Below are positions 24,564 through 35,725 of a stretch of 43,673 nucleotides of DNA, one piece after another (position 1 is the stretch's first letter; every line of letters starts with the position of its first letter). The stretch spans positions 1 through 43,673 of the forward strand of contig JAJPWY010000089.1 in the NCBI GenBank assembly GCA_021205725.1. Reading direction: 5' to 3'. The position numbers and the translations under genes are program-made. A model generated the notes under the pieces. That model saw only the letters and a list, made by a program, of their open reading frames with translations, was not told the DNA's origin and searched no databases. The DNA comes from Clostridiales bacterium (GTDB taxonomy: Bacteria > Bacillota > Clostridia > Oscillospirales > Oscillospiraceae).

Positions 24564-24910
24564 CCTTCTGTCCCCTCTTTCCACAATCCCAGCCGTTTGG
24601 CCAGTCGTTGAAAATCCCGATCCAGCCTCTGATACTCTGCATCCGGGGCGGCGGCTCTGGCCACGACGACCAGATCCATCCCCCGGCGCAGCTGCTCCTC
24701 GTGGAGACGGTAGATCTCCCGGATCCGGCGGCGGGTACGGTTACGCACCACGGCGTTGCCCAGCTTAGTGCTGACGGTGATGCCCAACCGGTTATTCTGA
24801 TACCGGTTAGGGCTCCAGTACAGTACCAGGGTGGCACAGGCGGCGTATTTTCCCCGGTGGTACAGTCTGCGAAAGTCCTTATTCTGTTTGAGTGAGACAG
24901 AATACTTCAC
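24560..24910 (-). CDS. rnpA: Ribonuclease P protein component
   Basis: A 116-aa basic protein that binds RNase P RNA and the leader of pre-tRNA. The RNR motif is GNAVVRNRTRRRIREI. The N-terminus VKYSVSLKQNKDFRRLYHRGK is typical. The start is GTG at 24908-24910, with AAGGAGAG 6 bases upstream; the reading frame is open for 11 further codons, but that part includes the ribosome site. It lies between rpmH and yidD in the conserved operon. Confidence 0.94.
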   Translation of the reverse strand: MKYSVSLKQNKDFRRLYHRGKYAACATLVLYWSPNRYQNNRLGITVSTKLGNAVVRNRTRRRIREIYRLHEEQLRRGMDLVVVARAAAPDAEYQRLDRDFQRLAKRLGLWKEGTEG

Positions 24911-24981
24911 GGACGGCTCTCCTTGCATCGCTCCCACCGCCATGCGGCGGGTACGGGTGGGAAATGTTGCGGATACAGGTT

Positions 24982-25036
24982 TAGGGGTGGAAGATCAGCA
25001 CGGAACCGACTTCGATTCCAAATCATCCACCCCTGA
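24982..25036 (-). promoter_or_regulatory. Long stem-loop between rpmH and rnpA
   Basis: On the plus strand TTAGGGGTGGA..GAT pairs with ATC..TCCACCCCTGA, with an inner GGAA/TTCC stem. It sits in the 160-base gap of the operon and may act as a processing site or partial terminator that sets the high rpmH to rnpA ratio. A second small hairpin (CCGCC/CGGCGG) lies near 24930-24946. Confidence 0.45.
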
Positions 25037-25070
25037 ACATCATGGCGCTATTTTTCCCGGTTGCCCTTCA

Positions 25071-25211
25071 TCAGTAGGTCAGACGGATACGACCCTTGGC
25101 GCGGCGGCGGGCGAGAACCTTGCGGCCGTTGGCCGTGGCCATTCTCTTCCGGAAGCCGTGAACCTTGGAACGATGAAGCTTCTTGGGCTGGTAGGTACGT
25201 TTGGTAGCCAT
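25071..25211 (-). CDS. rpmH: Ribosomal protein bL34
   Basis: A 46-aa, very basic 50S protein: [20 protein letters not shown], then [20 protein letters not shown] and RIRLTY. This is the canonical L34 sequence with a two-residue N-terminal extension relative to the common 44-aa form. GGAGGTG lies before the ATG. It is the first gene of the rpmH-rnpA-yidD-yidC-khpB operon. Confidence 0.98.
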   Translation of the reverse strand: MATKRTYQPKKLHRSKVHGFRKRMATANGRKVLARRRAKGRIRLTY

Positions 25212-25341
25212 AAATAACACCTCCGATTCTCATATTGCTCAACAAGCCGACAGAGCTGTCGGCCGTAGCTGACGAAACCATACGCCGCAGAGATCTGACA
25301 TCAAATAAAAAAAGAGCGCTGCGGCAATTTCAGCGGCTACT

Positions 25342-25371
25342 ATTATAACCCCATCTTTTTCCGGCTGTCAA
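25342..25371 (-). promoter_or_regulatory. Promoter of the rpmH operon, with leader hairpins
   Basis: Minus strand perfect TTGACA (25366-25371), 18-base spacer, perfect TATAAT (25342-25347). Just after the predicted start a CGCTG/CAGCG stem is followed by a run of T near 25307-25313, and further on GCCGACAG/CTGTCGGC forms a second hairpin (about 25244-25262). The leader is about 125 bases. Confidence 0.85.
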
Positions 25372-25515
25372 CACCATTTCTGCAATTTTTTCTTCAAAAT
25401 ATGCGGCATGGGAACCGGAAACGGGGAGAAACACAATATCTTGTGGTCAGTGAACGTGAATCTCTTTTTACCTCCCATGAGCCGCCAAAAGACCGGGCCG
25501 GGAGACGTCATTTTT

Positions 25516-25528
25516 TATACAATGTATA
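25516..25528. promoter_or_regulatory. Palindrome upstream of the dnaA promoter
   Basis: TATACA-A-TGTATA, a perfect odd palindrome 13 bases before the -35 of dnaA. It may be a regulator site. The rest of 25372-25540 holds nothing I can identify and no good DnaA box. Confidence 0.35.
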
Positions 25529-25540
25529 GACGCTTAATGC

Positions 25541-25569
25541 TTGATGAAAAAAGCTTTTTATGGTATAAT
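25541..25569 (+). promoter_or_regulatory. Promoter of dnaA
   Basis: TTGATG (25541-25546), 17-base spacer, perfect TATAAT (25564-25569). The leader is about 130 bases and has a perfect GAAGGGC/GCCCTTC hairpin at 25648-25664, 24 bases before the ribosome site. Confidence 0.85.
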
Positions 25570-25707
25570 GAAATTGCTGATTATGGGCATTTTGACCCGT
25601 TATTTTTATTTTGGATCATTTTTTCATTCATTCCAGCCGTTCCGGCAGAAGGGCGCCGCCCTTCGCCGCTATATTCCAAAACCGGGATGGGAGGTTTTTT
25701 CACCATT

Positions 25708-27027
25708 ATGAATTCCGCCGCCGATATCTGGCCCAGCGTACTGACCTTATTACAGCAGGAGCTGACTCCCACCGCTGTCAGCACCTGGTTCGACGATGCA
25801 GAGGCCGTAGAACTGAGAGAAAATCAGCTCATCATCTGCGTCCCCACACAGTTTAAAAAGGACATCATCGTCTCCCGCTACCTCCCTACGCTGAAGAAGG
25901 TGTTATACGACCTGTTTGCCGCCGAGATGGATGTGACCGTCCTCACCGGCGAGGAGGCAGAGCAATACCGCAGTGCAAGCCAGCCTCACAACCAGAACGT
26001 GCTCATGGGCAAGGAGGAATTTACCTTTGAGCATTTCGTGGTGGGCTCCTCCAACCGGTTTGCCTACAACGCCGCTCTGAACGTGGCGGAAAATCCCGGC
26101 AGGAGCTACAATCCCCTGTTTATCTATGGGGAGTCCGGCCTGGGCAAGACCCACCTACTCTACGCCATTTATCACACCATCCATGAGAATCATCCGGATT
26201 ACAACATCACCTTCATCAAGGGAGACGAGTTCACCAACGAGCTGCAGGAGGCCATCCGCACCAAGAGCACCGACGCCTTCCGGCAAAAATACCGGGATAA
26301 GGACCTGCTGCTGGTGGACGACGTGCAGTTCATTGCCGGCAAGGAGCAGACTCAGGAGGAGTTCTTCAACACCTTCAACAATCTGTATGAGGCGGGACAC
26401 CAGATCGTCCTGACCTCCGACCGCCCCCCCTCTGAGATGGCCCGGCTGGAAAACCGTCTCCAGACCCGGTTTGAATGGGGTCTGCTGGCGGACATTCAGC
26501 CCCCGGATTATGAGACCCGCTGCGCCATCATCAAAAACAAGGCGATCATGCTGGGACTGGATCTCCCCAACGATCTGCTGGAGTACATCGCCCAGAATAT
26601 CACCTCTAACGTCCGGCAGCTGGAGGGCACCATCAAGCGCCTGCTGGCCTATCGGGATCTCATGGGGCAGGATATCAATGACGAGAATACCTCCAGAGCG
26701 ATTCAGGCTCTCATCCACGCCCGGGATGAATATGTCCCCTCCCCTGATCTCATCATCGAGGAGACCGCCAAATACTACTCCATAGACCCCAGCGCCATCA
26801 AGGGCAGCTCCCGGATGAAGGACATCGTCCTGGCCCGTCAGGTCTCCATCTATCTCATCCGCTCCATCACCAACCTGTCTCTCCCGGAGATTGGCAAGGT
26901 ATTTGGCCAACACCATTCCACCATCATGCACTCTTTGGAAAAGGTGGAGAAGATGATGAAGGAGGACAGAGAGCTCTCTGAGATCATCCGGGATATCAAG
27001 AGCAACATCAACAGCAGGGCCTATTGA
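25708..27027 (+). CDS. dnaA: Chromosomal replication initiator DnaA
   Basis: A 439-aa AAA+ initiator that binds DnaA boxes and melts oriC. Domain I (1-75) starts MNSAADIWPSVLTLLQQEL. The linker is short. The AAA+ domain has Walker A GESGLGKTH (141-149), Walker B LLLVDDVQF (D204/D205), sensor 1 VLTSDRPP and sensor 2 VRQLEGTIKRL. Domain IV has the DNA-binding helix-turn-helix (KGSSRMKDIVLARQVSIYL; GQHHSTIMHSLEKV). The long upstream in-frame extension is rejected because it spans the promoter. GGGAGG is 13 bases from the ATG, a slightly long spacing. Confidence 0.97.
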   Translation: MNSAADIWPSVLTLLQQELTPTAVSTWFDDAEAVELRENQLIICVPTQFKKDIIVSRYLPTLKKVLYDLFAAEMDVTVLTGEEAEQYRSASQPHNQNVLMGKEEFTFEHFVVGSSNRFAYNAALNVAENPGRSYNPLFIYGESGLGKTHLLYAIYHTIHENHPDYNITFIKGDEFTNELQEAIRTKSTDAFRQKYRDKDLLLVDDVQFIAGKEQTQEEFFNTFNNLYEAGHQIVLTSDRPPSEMARLENRLQTRFEWGLLADIQPPDYETRCAIIKNKAIMLGLDLPNDLLEYIAQNITSNVRQLEGTIKRLLAYRDLMGQDINDENTSRAIQALIHARDEYVPSPDLIIEETAKYYSIDPSAIKGSSRMKDIVLARQVSIYLIRSITNLSLPEIGKVFGQHHSTIMHSLEKVEKMMKEDRELSEIIRDIKSNINSRAY

Positions 27028-27266
27028 TTACCTTCGACCGTTTTCCACAGTTTCCACAGGGTTTTTCCTCCTGTTGATCGGATTTGTGTTGAAAAACCGG
27101 AACTGTCTCTTTTTTCTGTGGATAAACGGGTTTCTTTTCCTCAGCTGTTGTTTGACAAATTTTTCAGTCCATCTCAGTGTTTTTCCCGGTTTTCCACAAA
27201 TTCCCGCCCCCTACTACTACTGCTATTTTAAATTATCCTGCTTTCTTATACGGAACGGAGGTATTC
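27028..27266. other. oriC: oriC: DnaA boxes and origin unwinding module between dnaA and dnaN
   Basis: DnaA boxes: TTTTCCACA (27041-27049), GTTTCCACA (27050-27058), TGTGGATAA, the perfect consensus on the minus strand (27117-27125), and TTTTCCACA (27190-27198). The last is followed by a C-rich tract (TTCCCGCCCCC, 27201-27211) and DnaA-trio repeats TACTACTACTGCTAT (27212-27226), then AT-rich DNA. This matches the basal unwinding arrangement described for Bacillus oriC. The region also carries the dnaN leader; CGGAGG lies before the dnaN ATG. Confidence 0.88.
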
Positions 27267-28406
27267 ATGAAAATTTCCTGCGAAAAGGCGCTACTGATGA
27301 ACGCCATTAATCTTTCCTCCCGTACGGTCGCCCCAAAAAGCTCCATTCCCGCTTTGGAGGGGTTGCTCCTGGAGACAAAGGAGAATCACATTCAAATCAC
27401 CGGCTATGACCTGAAAACCGGTATCCGCTCCACCCTCCCTGCAGAGATCCGGGAGGAGGGAGCTCTGGTGCTTTCCTCCCGTCTGTTCGGGGAGATCATC
27501 CGCCGGATGCCCGACGACGTGGTGGTCATCTCCACTCAGGGGTATACCGTCAATCTGAAATGTGGTATGAGCGAGTTCAACATTCAGGGCATTGACGCCT
27601 CGGAATATCCGGATCTCCCCACTGTGGACTATATGAACTCCTTCCAGATCAAACAAAACGCCCTCCGGGATATGATAGAGCGCACCAGCTTTGCCATCTC
27701 CCAAAGCGACGCCAGACCGGTTCACACCGGATCTCTGTTTGATGTGGAGAAGGATGAGGAGGGCTACCGTCTGACCATGGTGGCGGTGGACGGCTATCGT
27801 CTGGCCCTTCGCCGGGAACGGCTGGGACAGGTCTCCGCCAAAGAAGATTTCAAGTTCGTCGTTCCCGGGGCGGCGCTGAAGGAGGTTCAGCGCATCGCCA
27901 GCGACGAGGAGAAGGAGATCCAGGTGGTGCTGGGTGAGCGGCACGTCATGTTCAAGACGGAGGAGGTCACTCTGGTGACCCGGCGGCTGGAGGGAGAGTT
28001 CCTGAATTACAAGCAGGCCATCCCCACCAATTCCTCCATCAATGTCACAGTAGACACCCGCCGTCTCATCGACTCCATCGAACGCTGCTCCCTCATCATC
28101 AGCGAGCAGCAGAAGAGCCCTCTCCGCTGTGTCTTTGAGGACGGGATCATCCGTATCCGCACCTCCACCGCCCTGGGCAATGCCTATGACGAGTGCCCCT
28201 CCGACGGGGACGGAAAGGGTCTGGAGATCGGCTTTAACAACCGGTATATGCTGGACGCCTTGAAGGCAGTCCCCACTCCCTCTGTCCATCTGGAGCTGAA
28301 CACGCCGGTCTCCCCCTGCGTCATCACCCGGGCCGAGGGAAGCAGCATGCCCGAGGACGCCTTTACCTATATGGTGCTGCCCGTCCGGCTCAAGGCCGGG
28401 GTGTAA
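27267..28406 (+). CDS. dnaN: DNA polymerase III beta subunit (sliding clamp)
   Basis: A 379-aa clamp protein made of three repeated clamp domains; as a ring dimer it tethers polymerase and repair factors. It starts MKISCEKALLMNAINLSSRT; the middle contains VAVDGYRLALRRE; it ends AFTYMVLPVRLKAGV, close to the usual MPMRL-type C-terminus. Length is normal. The ATG at 27267 follows CGGAGG; a longer in-frame start at 27177 overlaps the oriC unwinding site and is rejected. Confidence 0.97.
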   Translation: MKISCEKALLMNAINLSSRTVAPKSSIPALEGLLLETKENHIQITGYDLKTGIRSTLPAEIREEGALVLSSRLFGEIIRRMPDDVVVISTQGYTVNLKCGMSEFNIQGIDASEYPDLPTVDYMNSFQIKQNALRDMIERTSFAISQSDARPVHTGSLFDVEKDEEGYRLTMVAVDGYRLALRRERLGQVSAKEDFKFVVPGAALKEVQRIASDEEKEIQVVLGERHVMFKTEEVTLVTRRLEGEFLNYKQAIPTNSSINVTVDTRRLIDSIERCSLIISEQQKSPLRCVFEDGIIRIRTSTALGNAYDECPSDGDGKGLEIGFNNRYMLDALKAVPTPSVHLELNTPVSPCVITRAEGSSMPEDAFTYMVLPVRLKAGV

Positions 28407-28422
28407 GTGACGAGGAGGGTAT

Positions 28423-28632
28423 ATGGAACAGAAAAGTCATATCACCACGGAATTCATCCGTCTGGACAGTCTGTTGAAATTTGAGGGACTGGTGGAGACG
28501 GGGGGAGAGGCGAAGATCCTCATCCAGGAGGGACAGGTGCTGGTCAACGGCCAGGTATGTACCATGCGGGGAAAGAAAATTCGTCCCGGCGACCGGGTAC
28601 AGCTGGGGGACAATACCCTGCTGGTGGAATGA
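28423..28632 (+). CDS. rlbA: S4-domain RNA-binding protein (YaaA/RlbA)
   Basis: A 69-aa protein consisting of one S4 RNA-binding domain ([20 protein letters not shown] ... [19 protein letters not shown]). It always sits between dnaN and recF in Gram-positive origins; the Bacillus homologue is linked to 50S ribosome assembly. The stop overlaps the recF start as ATGA. GAGGAGG lies before the ATG. Confidence 0.94.
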   Translation: MEQKSHITTEFIRLDSLLKFEGLVETGGEAKILIQEGQVLVNGQVCTMRGKKIRPGDRVQLGDNTLLVE

Positions 28633-29732
28633 TCGTTCGTCACCTGAACCTGGAGGGGTTCCGCAACTACGAGAGCCTGTCCTGTGACTTTGACCCGGGC
28701 ATCAATGTGATCGTGGGGGAAAACGCTCAGGGCAAGACCAACCTGGTGGAGGCTGTCCGTTACTTCTCCGCCTGTCGAAGCCACCGGGCCAGAACCGACC
28801 GGGAGCTGATTTTATTTGGACGGGAAAACGCCCGGATGGAGATGGAGCTGGAGAGCCGGAACCGGGTGTTTCGGCTGGAGGCCCTTCTCCGGGCAGGTCA
28901 GCGGAGGAGCCTTTTCTCCAACGGAGTACGGCTGAAATCGGCGGCGGAGCTGTCCGGGATTTTGAATACTGTCCTGTTCTGTCCGGAGGATCTGTCCCTC
29001 ATCAAGTCCGGCGCAGCAGAGCGTCGGCGGTTTCTGGACGACGCCATCAGCCAGCTCCGGCCCCGGTATGCCCAGGCCATCTCCGTCTACCGCAGACTCC
29101 AGGAACAAAAGACACGGATTTTGAGGGACTTTCAGGAGGATCGGTCGGTGGTGGACACCCTGGAGACCTACAGTCTCCAGATGTGCCAGGTGGGAGCCCA
29201 GATCATCCATTACCGGGCCTATTATATGGAGAAGCTGAACCGGTTCGCTCCGGAGATCCACCGGGAATTTTCCGGCGGCCGGGAGGAGCTGGGGCTGCAA
29301 TATAAGACGGTGAGCAGCGTCACCGACCCGTTGGGATCGACTTCTCAAATTTATGACCAGCTTTTGAAGCATATGGAGTCCCACAGGCGGGCAGAATGGG
29401 AGAGCAGGAGCTGCCTCTCCGGCCCCCACAAGGACGATATCGAGGTCACGGTGAACGGCGTCTCCGCCCGTACCTATGGAAGCCAGGGTCAGACCCGGAC
29501 TGCGGCCCTCTCCCTCAAGCTGGCGGAGCGGGAGATTAGCCGGGACGACCGGGAGGAATACCCTGTGCTTCTGCTGGACGACGTGCTCTCCGAGCTGGAT
29601 GGGAGACGCCAGGAATTCGTCCTCAACCACATCTCCGGCGGACAGGTGTTTATCACCTGCTGCGAGGAGGAAAAGCAGGGGAACCTGCAGGCCGGAAAGG
29701 TGATGCGGGTGGTAAACGGCCGCATCGTGTGA
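28629..29732 (+). CDS. recF: DNA replication and repair protein RecF
   Basis: A 367-aa SMC-like ATPase that loads RecA at gaps with RecO and RecR. Walker A is GENAQGKT (30-37). The ABC signature region is LSGPHKDD..., followed by [15 protein letters not shown]. Walker B is [11 protein letters not shown]. Length is typical. The start ATG overlaps the rlbA stop by four bases; the track's longer frame begins inside rlbA and is not used. Confidence 0.96.
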   Translation: MIVRHLNLEGFRNYESLSCDFDPGINVIVGENAQGKTNLVEAVRYFSACRSHRARTDRELILFGRENARMEMELESRNRVFRLEALLRAGQRRSLFSNGVRLKSAAELSGILNTVLFCPEDLSLIKSGAAERRRFLDDAISQLRPRYAQAISVYRRLQEQKTRILRDFQEDRSVVDTLETYSLQMCQVGAQIIHYRAYYMEKLNRFAPEIHREFSGGREELGLQYKTVSSVTDPLGSTSQIYDQLLKHMESHRRAEWESRSCLSGPHKDDIEVTVNGVSARTYGSQGQTRTAALSLKLAEREISRDDREEYPVLLLDDVLSELDGRRQEFVLNHISGGQVFITCCEEEKQGNLQAGKVMRVVNGRIV

Positions 29733-29745
29733 GAAGGAGAGGGTC

Positions 29746-30021
29746 ATGTATCTGCATCTGGGTCAGTCCACCGTCATCGACGACAGAGACATAATCGGTA
29801 TCTTTGACCTGGACATCACCAGCCAGAGCTACCGCACCCGGCAGTTTCTCAATCGGGCGGAGCAGGCGGGACAGGTGGTCTATACCAATCAAAATGAGAT
29901 TCCCAAAAGTTTTCTCCTCTGCACATCTCCTGGGAGGAGGGAACAACGGGTATATATCTCCACGCTCAACAGCCAGACACTGGCTCGAAGGGCGGATAAC
30001 AGACGACCGGTGGAGGAATAG
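29746..30021 (+). CDS. remB: Extracellular matrix regulator RemB (YaaB, DUF370)
   Basis: A 91-aa protein: MYLHLGQSTVIDDRDIIGIF, then FDLDITSQSYRTRQFL. It belongs to the RemA/RemB DNA-binding family that activates matrix genes in Bacillus. The normal position is between recF and gyrB. Here an acyltransferase gene separates it from gyrB. The C-terminal half (KSFLLCTSPGRREQRVYIS) is the usual RemB extension. Confidence 0.9.
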   Translation: MYLHLGQSTVIDDRDIIGIFDLDITSQSYRTRQFLNRAEQAGQVVYTNQNEIPKSFLLCTSPGRREQRVYISTLNSQTLARRADNRRPVEE

Positions 30022-30036
30022 AAGGGAGAGTTGAGA

Positions 30037-31119
30037 ATGGAGGCTTCTGTATTGCCAGAAAGTCAGATGACTCTGGAAAAGAATCATCGCTTAGAATGGA
30101 TGGACGTAGCCAAGGGCATTGGAATTTTTTTGGTGGTGTATGCCCATGCAAAGGGACCATTTAACCAATATATTTATTTATTTCATATGCCTCTTTTCTT
30201 TTTTCTTTCCGGCTTTCTTTATAGTCCAAAGGGAACGTTTTGGGAGTTTCTGAAAAAAAAAATCAGGTCTCTATACATCCCCTACGTGGGATGGAACATC
30301 ATAATCATTTGTATACGTCTGATTACAAAGTTCTTCAGTGGTGATATGACAGTGGATTTGATTTTATATTATTTAAAACGGTGTGGGAAGATTCTACTGA
30401 CTTTAGACTGGGAGGGTGATTTTCTGGGAGCAAGCTGGTTTTTGGGAGCTTTGTTCGCTGTTTCCCTAGTCTACAAATTATTGGACTGTTATATGAAAAA
30501 CGGAAAATATAAAATTGGTTTTATTACGGCTCTCTTTATTGCGGCTGGTATATCATCATTTTACCTGGAGTTGACCTATTTGAGAAATCGGGTCATTATG
30601 CTTTCTATGTTTTATGCAATCGGATATGTTGTCCGCAACTATTGGGAGGAATTGGAGTCGTGCTTCTGTCCTATAGGGGCTGGGGTCACATTTGTCCTGC
30701 TGGCATGGATCGGAACGACGACCAGAGCCAATCTGGGTTCAAACGAGTATACAAACGTGTTGCTGTTTCTCATAGCTGCATGCCTGGGTATCTACATCAC
30801 TGTGTGTGTGGCGGAAATGATCTGCAGATGGTCTCACCCGGTGTTCCAGAGGATAAAAAAAATGCTCACCTGGTGGGGAAAAAGAAGCATGGATATCCTG
30901 CTCTGGCAGTTCGTTATGTTCCGCCTGGTGTCGGCCTTCCAGTTCTGGCTGGAGGGAGAACCAATCTCCAACGCCTTCTCCACCAGTGTCTACGTGACCA
31001 GTGGACTTTGGTGGGTGGCATATACCGTGGTGGGTGTTTTTATGCCGCTGGCCTGGTGCTGGCTGCTGCGTCAGGGCGTCTGGGGAAGGGCGCTGAAAAA
31101 GCTCTGCCTGGTCAGATAG
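30037..31119 (+). CDS. Acyltransferase 3 family membrane protein
   Basis: A 360-aa protein with about ten membrane helices. The N-terminus RLEWMDVAKGIGIFLVVYAH and the following YLFHMPLFFFLSGFLY are the signatures of acyltransferase 3 (WecH/OafA-like) enzymes that O- or N-acylate cell-surface glycans; the His of VYAH is a conserved catalytic candidate. The acceptor is unknown. The first two thirds are AT-rich with codons unlike the neighbours, while the last 220 bases are GC-rich. It interrupts the conserved remB-gyrB order, so it is probably an insertion. ATG 30037 is used, with GGGAG at 8 bases; TTG 30031 is possible. Confidence 0.88.
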   Translation: MEASVLPESQMTLEKNHRLEWMDVAKGIGIFLVVYAHAKGPFNQYIYLFHMPLFFFLSGFLYSPKGTFWEFLKKKIRSLYIPYVGWNIIIICIRLITKFFSGDMTVDLILYYLKRCGKILLTLDWEGDFLGASWFLGALFAVSLVYKLLDCYMKNGKYKIGFITALFIAAGISSFYLELTYLRNRVIMLSMFYAIGYVVRNYWEELESCFCPIGAGVTFVLLAWIGTTTRANLGSNEYTNVLLFLIAACLGIYITVCVAEMICRWSHPVFQRIKKMLTWWGKRSMDILLWQFVMFRLVSAFQFWLEGEPISNAFSTSVYVTSGLWWVAYTVVGVFMPLAWCWLLRQGVWGRALKKLCLVR

Positions 31120-31163
31120 AGAAAATCAGAGGTATTGGCATCAACAGATAAAAATGGATATGA

Positions 31164-33122
<1,959 letters not shown>

Positions 33123-33144
33123 GATTTCTGAATGGAGATAAGAT

Positions 33145-35658
33145 ATGGGACATAACAGAGACTATAAGCCGGAGGATATCGCATTCCCCGACCAGGTCAT
33201 CACGAATTCTGACCTGGTGGGGGAGATGGAGAAAAGCTATATCGAATATGCCATGAGCGTCATCGTGGGCCGGGCCCTGCCCGACGTGCGGGACGGCTTG
33301 AAGCCGGTCCATCGCCGCATCCTCTACACCATGCACGAGGGCGGCCTGACCTACGACAAGCCCTTCAAGAAGTCCGCCACCTGCGTGGGCGACGTGCTGG
33401 GCCACTACCACCCCCACGGAGACGCCTCGGTCTACGACGCCATGGTGCGTCTGGCCCAGGATTTCTCCATGCGCTATCCCCTGGTGGACGGACACGGCAA
33501 CTTCGGCTCGGTGGACGGCGACCCTCCGGCGGCCTATCGTTACACCGAGGCCAGACTGGCGAAGATCTCCGCCGAAATGCTCCGGGACATTGACAAGGAG
33601 ACGGTGGACTGGGACCCCAACTTTGACGAGAGCCGGAAGGAGCCCCGGGTGCTGCCCAGCCGGTTCCCCAATCTGCTGGTCAACGGCTCCTCCGGCATTG
33701 CCGTGGGCATGGCCACCAACATCCCGCCCCACAACCTGCGGGAGGTCATCGACGCGGTCATCTGCGTGCTGGACAACCCCAACGCCACCCTGGCCGATCT
33801 CATGGAGCACATCAAAGGCCCTGACTTCCCCACCCGGGGCATTATCATGGGCCGGGCGGGCATCCGGGCGGCCTACGCCACCGGCCGGGGCCGGATCACC
33901 ATCCGGGCCAGGACAGAGTTTGAGGAGTTCGGCGCAGGCCGTACCCGTATCGTGGTCACCGAGCTGCCCTATCAGGTGAACAAACGCCAGCTCATCAAGA
34001 ACATCGCCGAGCAGGTGAAGGACAAGCGGCTCCAGGGCATCTCCGACCTCCGGGACGAGACGGACCGGAACGGGATGCGTATCGTCATCGAGCTGAAAAA
34101 GGACGCCAATGCCCAGGTGGTGCTCAACAACCTGTTCAAGCAGACTGCCCTGCAGAGCAATTTCTCCATTATCATGCTGGCCCTGGTGGACAACCAGAAG
34201 CAGCCCAAGATCCTCTCTCTCCGGCACATTCTGGACGAGTATATCGCCTTCCAGGAGGAGATCATTGTCCGGCGCACCAAATACGATCTGCGCAAGGCCA
34301 GGGAGCGGGCCCATCTGCTGGAGGGCCTGCTCATCGCCCAGGACAACATCGACGAGGTCATCAAAATCATCCGCCAGTCCTACGACAACGCCAGGGAGAA
34401 CCTGATGGCCCGGTTCGGTCTGGACGAGATCCAGGCTCAGGCCATCTGCGATATGCGGCTCATCGCTCTCCAGGGCCTGAACCGGGAGAAGCTGGAGCAG
34501 GAGTACAAGGAGCTGGAGGAGAAGATCGCCTATTACGTCCGTCTGCTGGAGGACGAGGAGCTGCTCCGCCAGACCCTGAAGGAGGAGCTCACCGCCATCC
34601 GGGACAAGTACGGCGACGACCGTATCACCGAGATCCAGGAGGTGGAGGACGAGATCGACGTGGAGGATCTCATCCAGGAGGAGGAGTGCGTCTTCACCCT
34701 CTCCCATGCGGGGTATATCAAGCGAACCCCCATCTCCGCCTATCGGGCCCAGAAGCGGGGCGGCAAGGGAGTCAACGCCCAGACCCTCCGGGAGGAGGAC
34801 TATGTGGAGACCATGTTCACCTGCTCCACCCATGACTATATGCTGTTCTTCACCAATATTGGCAAGGTGCACCGGAAGAAGGGCTACCAGATCCCGGAGG
34901 CCGGACGGACGGCCCGGGGGACGAATCTGGTGAACATCCTGCCCCTGGAGCCGGGGGAGAAGGTCACCACCATGATCCACTGCCGGGAGTTTTTGGAGGA
35001 CGCCTATCTGGTGCTGGTCACCCGGAAAGGAACGGTAAAACGGATCAGCCTGGCGGGCATCAACACCGCCCGGAAGGCGGGCATCCGTGCCCTGACTCTG
35101 GAGGAGGGGGACAGCCTCATCGCCGTCCGCTTCACTCTGGCAGACGACAGCGTGATTCTGGCCACTCACGACGGCATGGCCATCCGGTTTGCCGTAGAGG
35201 ACGTGCGTTGCATGGGACGGGACGCCGTGGGCGTCCGGGGCATTAAGCTCCGTGAGGGCGACTACGTGGTGGGCGCTGAGATTGCCAGCCATGGAGAGGC
35301 CCTGCTCACCATCACGGAAAACGGCTACGGCAAGCGCACCATGGTGGAGGAATACACCCTCCAGGGCCGGGGCGGCCAGGGCCTGAAAAACTACAACATC
35401 ACCTCCAAGACCGGGAAGGTGGCGGCCACCGCCATCGTCAAGCCCAGAGACGATATTCTCATGATCTCGGACGACGGGACGATCATCCGTACCAGCGCCG
35501 GAGAGGTCAGCGTCTACTCCCGGGTGACCCAGGGTGTTCGGATGATGTCTCTGGATGAGGGGGTCAAGCTGATCTCCATGGCCAAGACGAGGATGTATGA
35601 GATGGAGGAGCAGACGTCGGAGGAGAATACCGACGCTGAGACCTCTGAGGAAGAATAA
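33145..35658 (+). CDS. gyrA: DNA gyrase subunit A
   Basis: An 837-aa DNA cleavage and wrapping subunit. The catalytic Tyr133 is in AYRYTEARL. The winged-helix region is [13 protein letters not shown] ... [14 protein letters not shown]. The C-terminal six-bladed wrapping domain carries the gyrA box QKRGGKG (in [11 protein letters not shown]), which marks it as gyrase rather than topoisomerase IV. The quinolone-determining position equal to E. coli Ser83 is Ala94, and Asp87 is kept as Asp98. GGAG lies before the ATG. The C-terminus is acidic. Confidence 0.96.
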   Translation: MGHNRDYKPEDIAFPDQVITNSDLVGEMEKSYIEYAMSVIVGRALPDVRDGLKPVHRRILYTMHEGGLTYDKPFKKSATCVGDVLGHYHPHGDASVYDAMVRLAQDFSMRYPLVDGHGNFGSVDGDPPAAYRYTEARLAKISAEMLRDIDKETVDWDPNFDESRKEPRVLPSRFPNLLVNGSSGIAVGMATNIPPHNLREVIDAVICVLDNPNATLADLMEHIKGPDFPTRGIIMGRAGIRAAYATGRGRITIRARTEFEEFGAGRTRIVVTELPYQVNKRQLIKNIAEQVKDKRLQGISDLRDETDRNGMRIVIELKKDANAQVVLNNLFKQTALQSNFSIIMLALVDNQKQPKILSLRHILDEYIAFQEEIIVRRTKYDLRKARERAHLLEGLLIAQDNIDEVIKIIRQSYDNARENLMARFGLDEIQAQAICDMRLIALQGLNREKLEQEYKELEEKIAYYVRLLEDEELLRQTLKEELTAIRDKYGDDRITEIQEVEDEIDVEDLIQEEECVFTLSHAGYIKRTPISAYRAQKRGGKGVNAQTLREEDYVETMFTCSTHDYMLFFTNIGKVHRKKGYQIPEAGRTARGTNLVNILPLEPGEKVTTMIHCREFLEDAYLVLVTRKGTVKRISLAGINTARKAGIRALTLEEGDSLIAVRFTLADDSVILATHDGMAIRFAVEDVRCMGRDAVGVRGIKLREGDYVVGAEIASHGEALLTITENGYGKRTMVEEYTLQGRGGQGLKNYNITSKTGKVAATAIVKPRDDILMISDDGTIIRTSAGEVSVYSRVTQGVRMMSLDEGVKLISMAKTRMYEMEEQTSEENTDAETSEEE

Positions 35659-35675
35659 ACGAATAAACAAAAGAA

Positions 35676-35705
35676 AAGGGGGCGGGTGTCTCACATCCGC
35701 CCCTT
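35676..35705 (+). terminator. Possible weak terminator or attenuator after gyrA
   Basis: GC-rich stem AAGGGGGCGG..TGT / ACA..CCGCCCCTT without a T-run behind it, just before the rnhA ribosome site. Confidence 0.35.
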
Positions 35706-35725
35706 CCCTTTCAGGAGAAGATAAT

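Noticed and set aside
25408-25707. N-terminal extension of DnaA by 100 residues
   Set aside because: It spans the consensus dnaA promoter and leader; DnaA homologues start at the MNSAADIW position.
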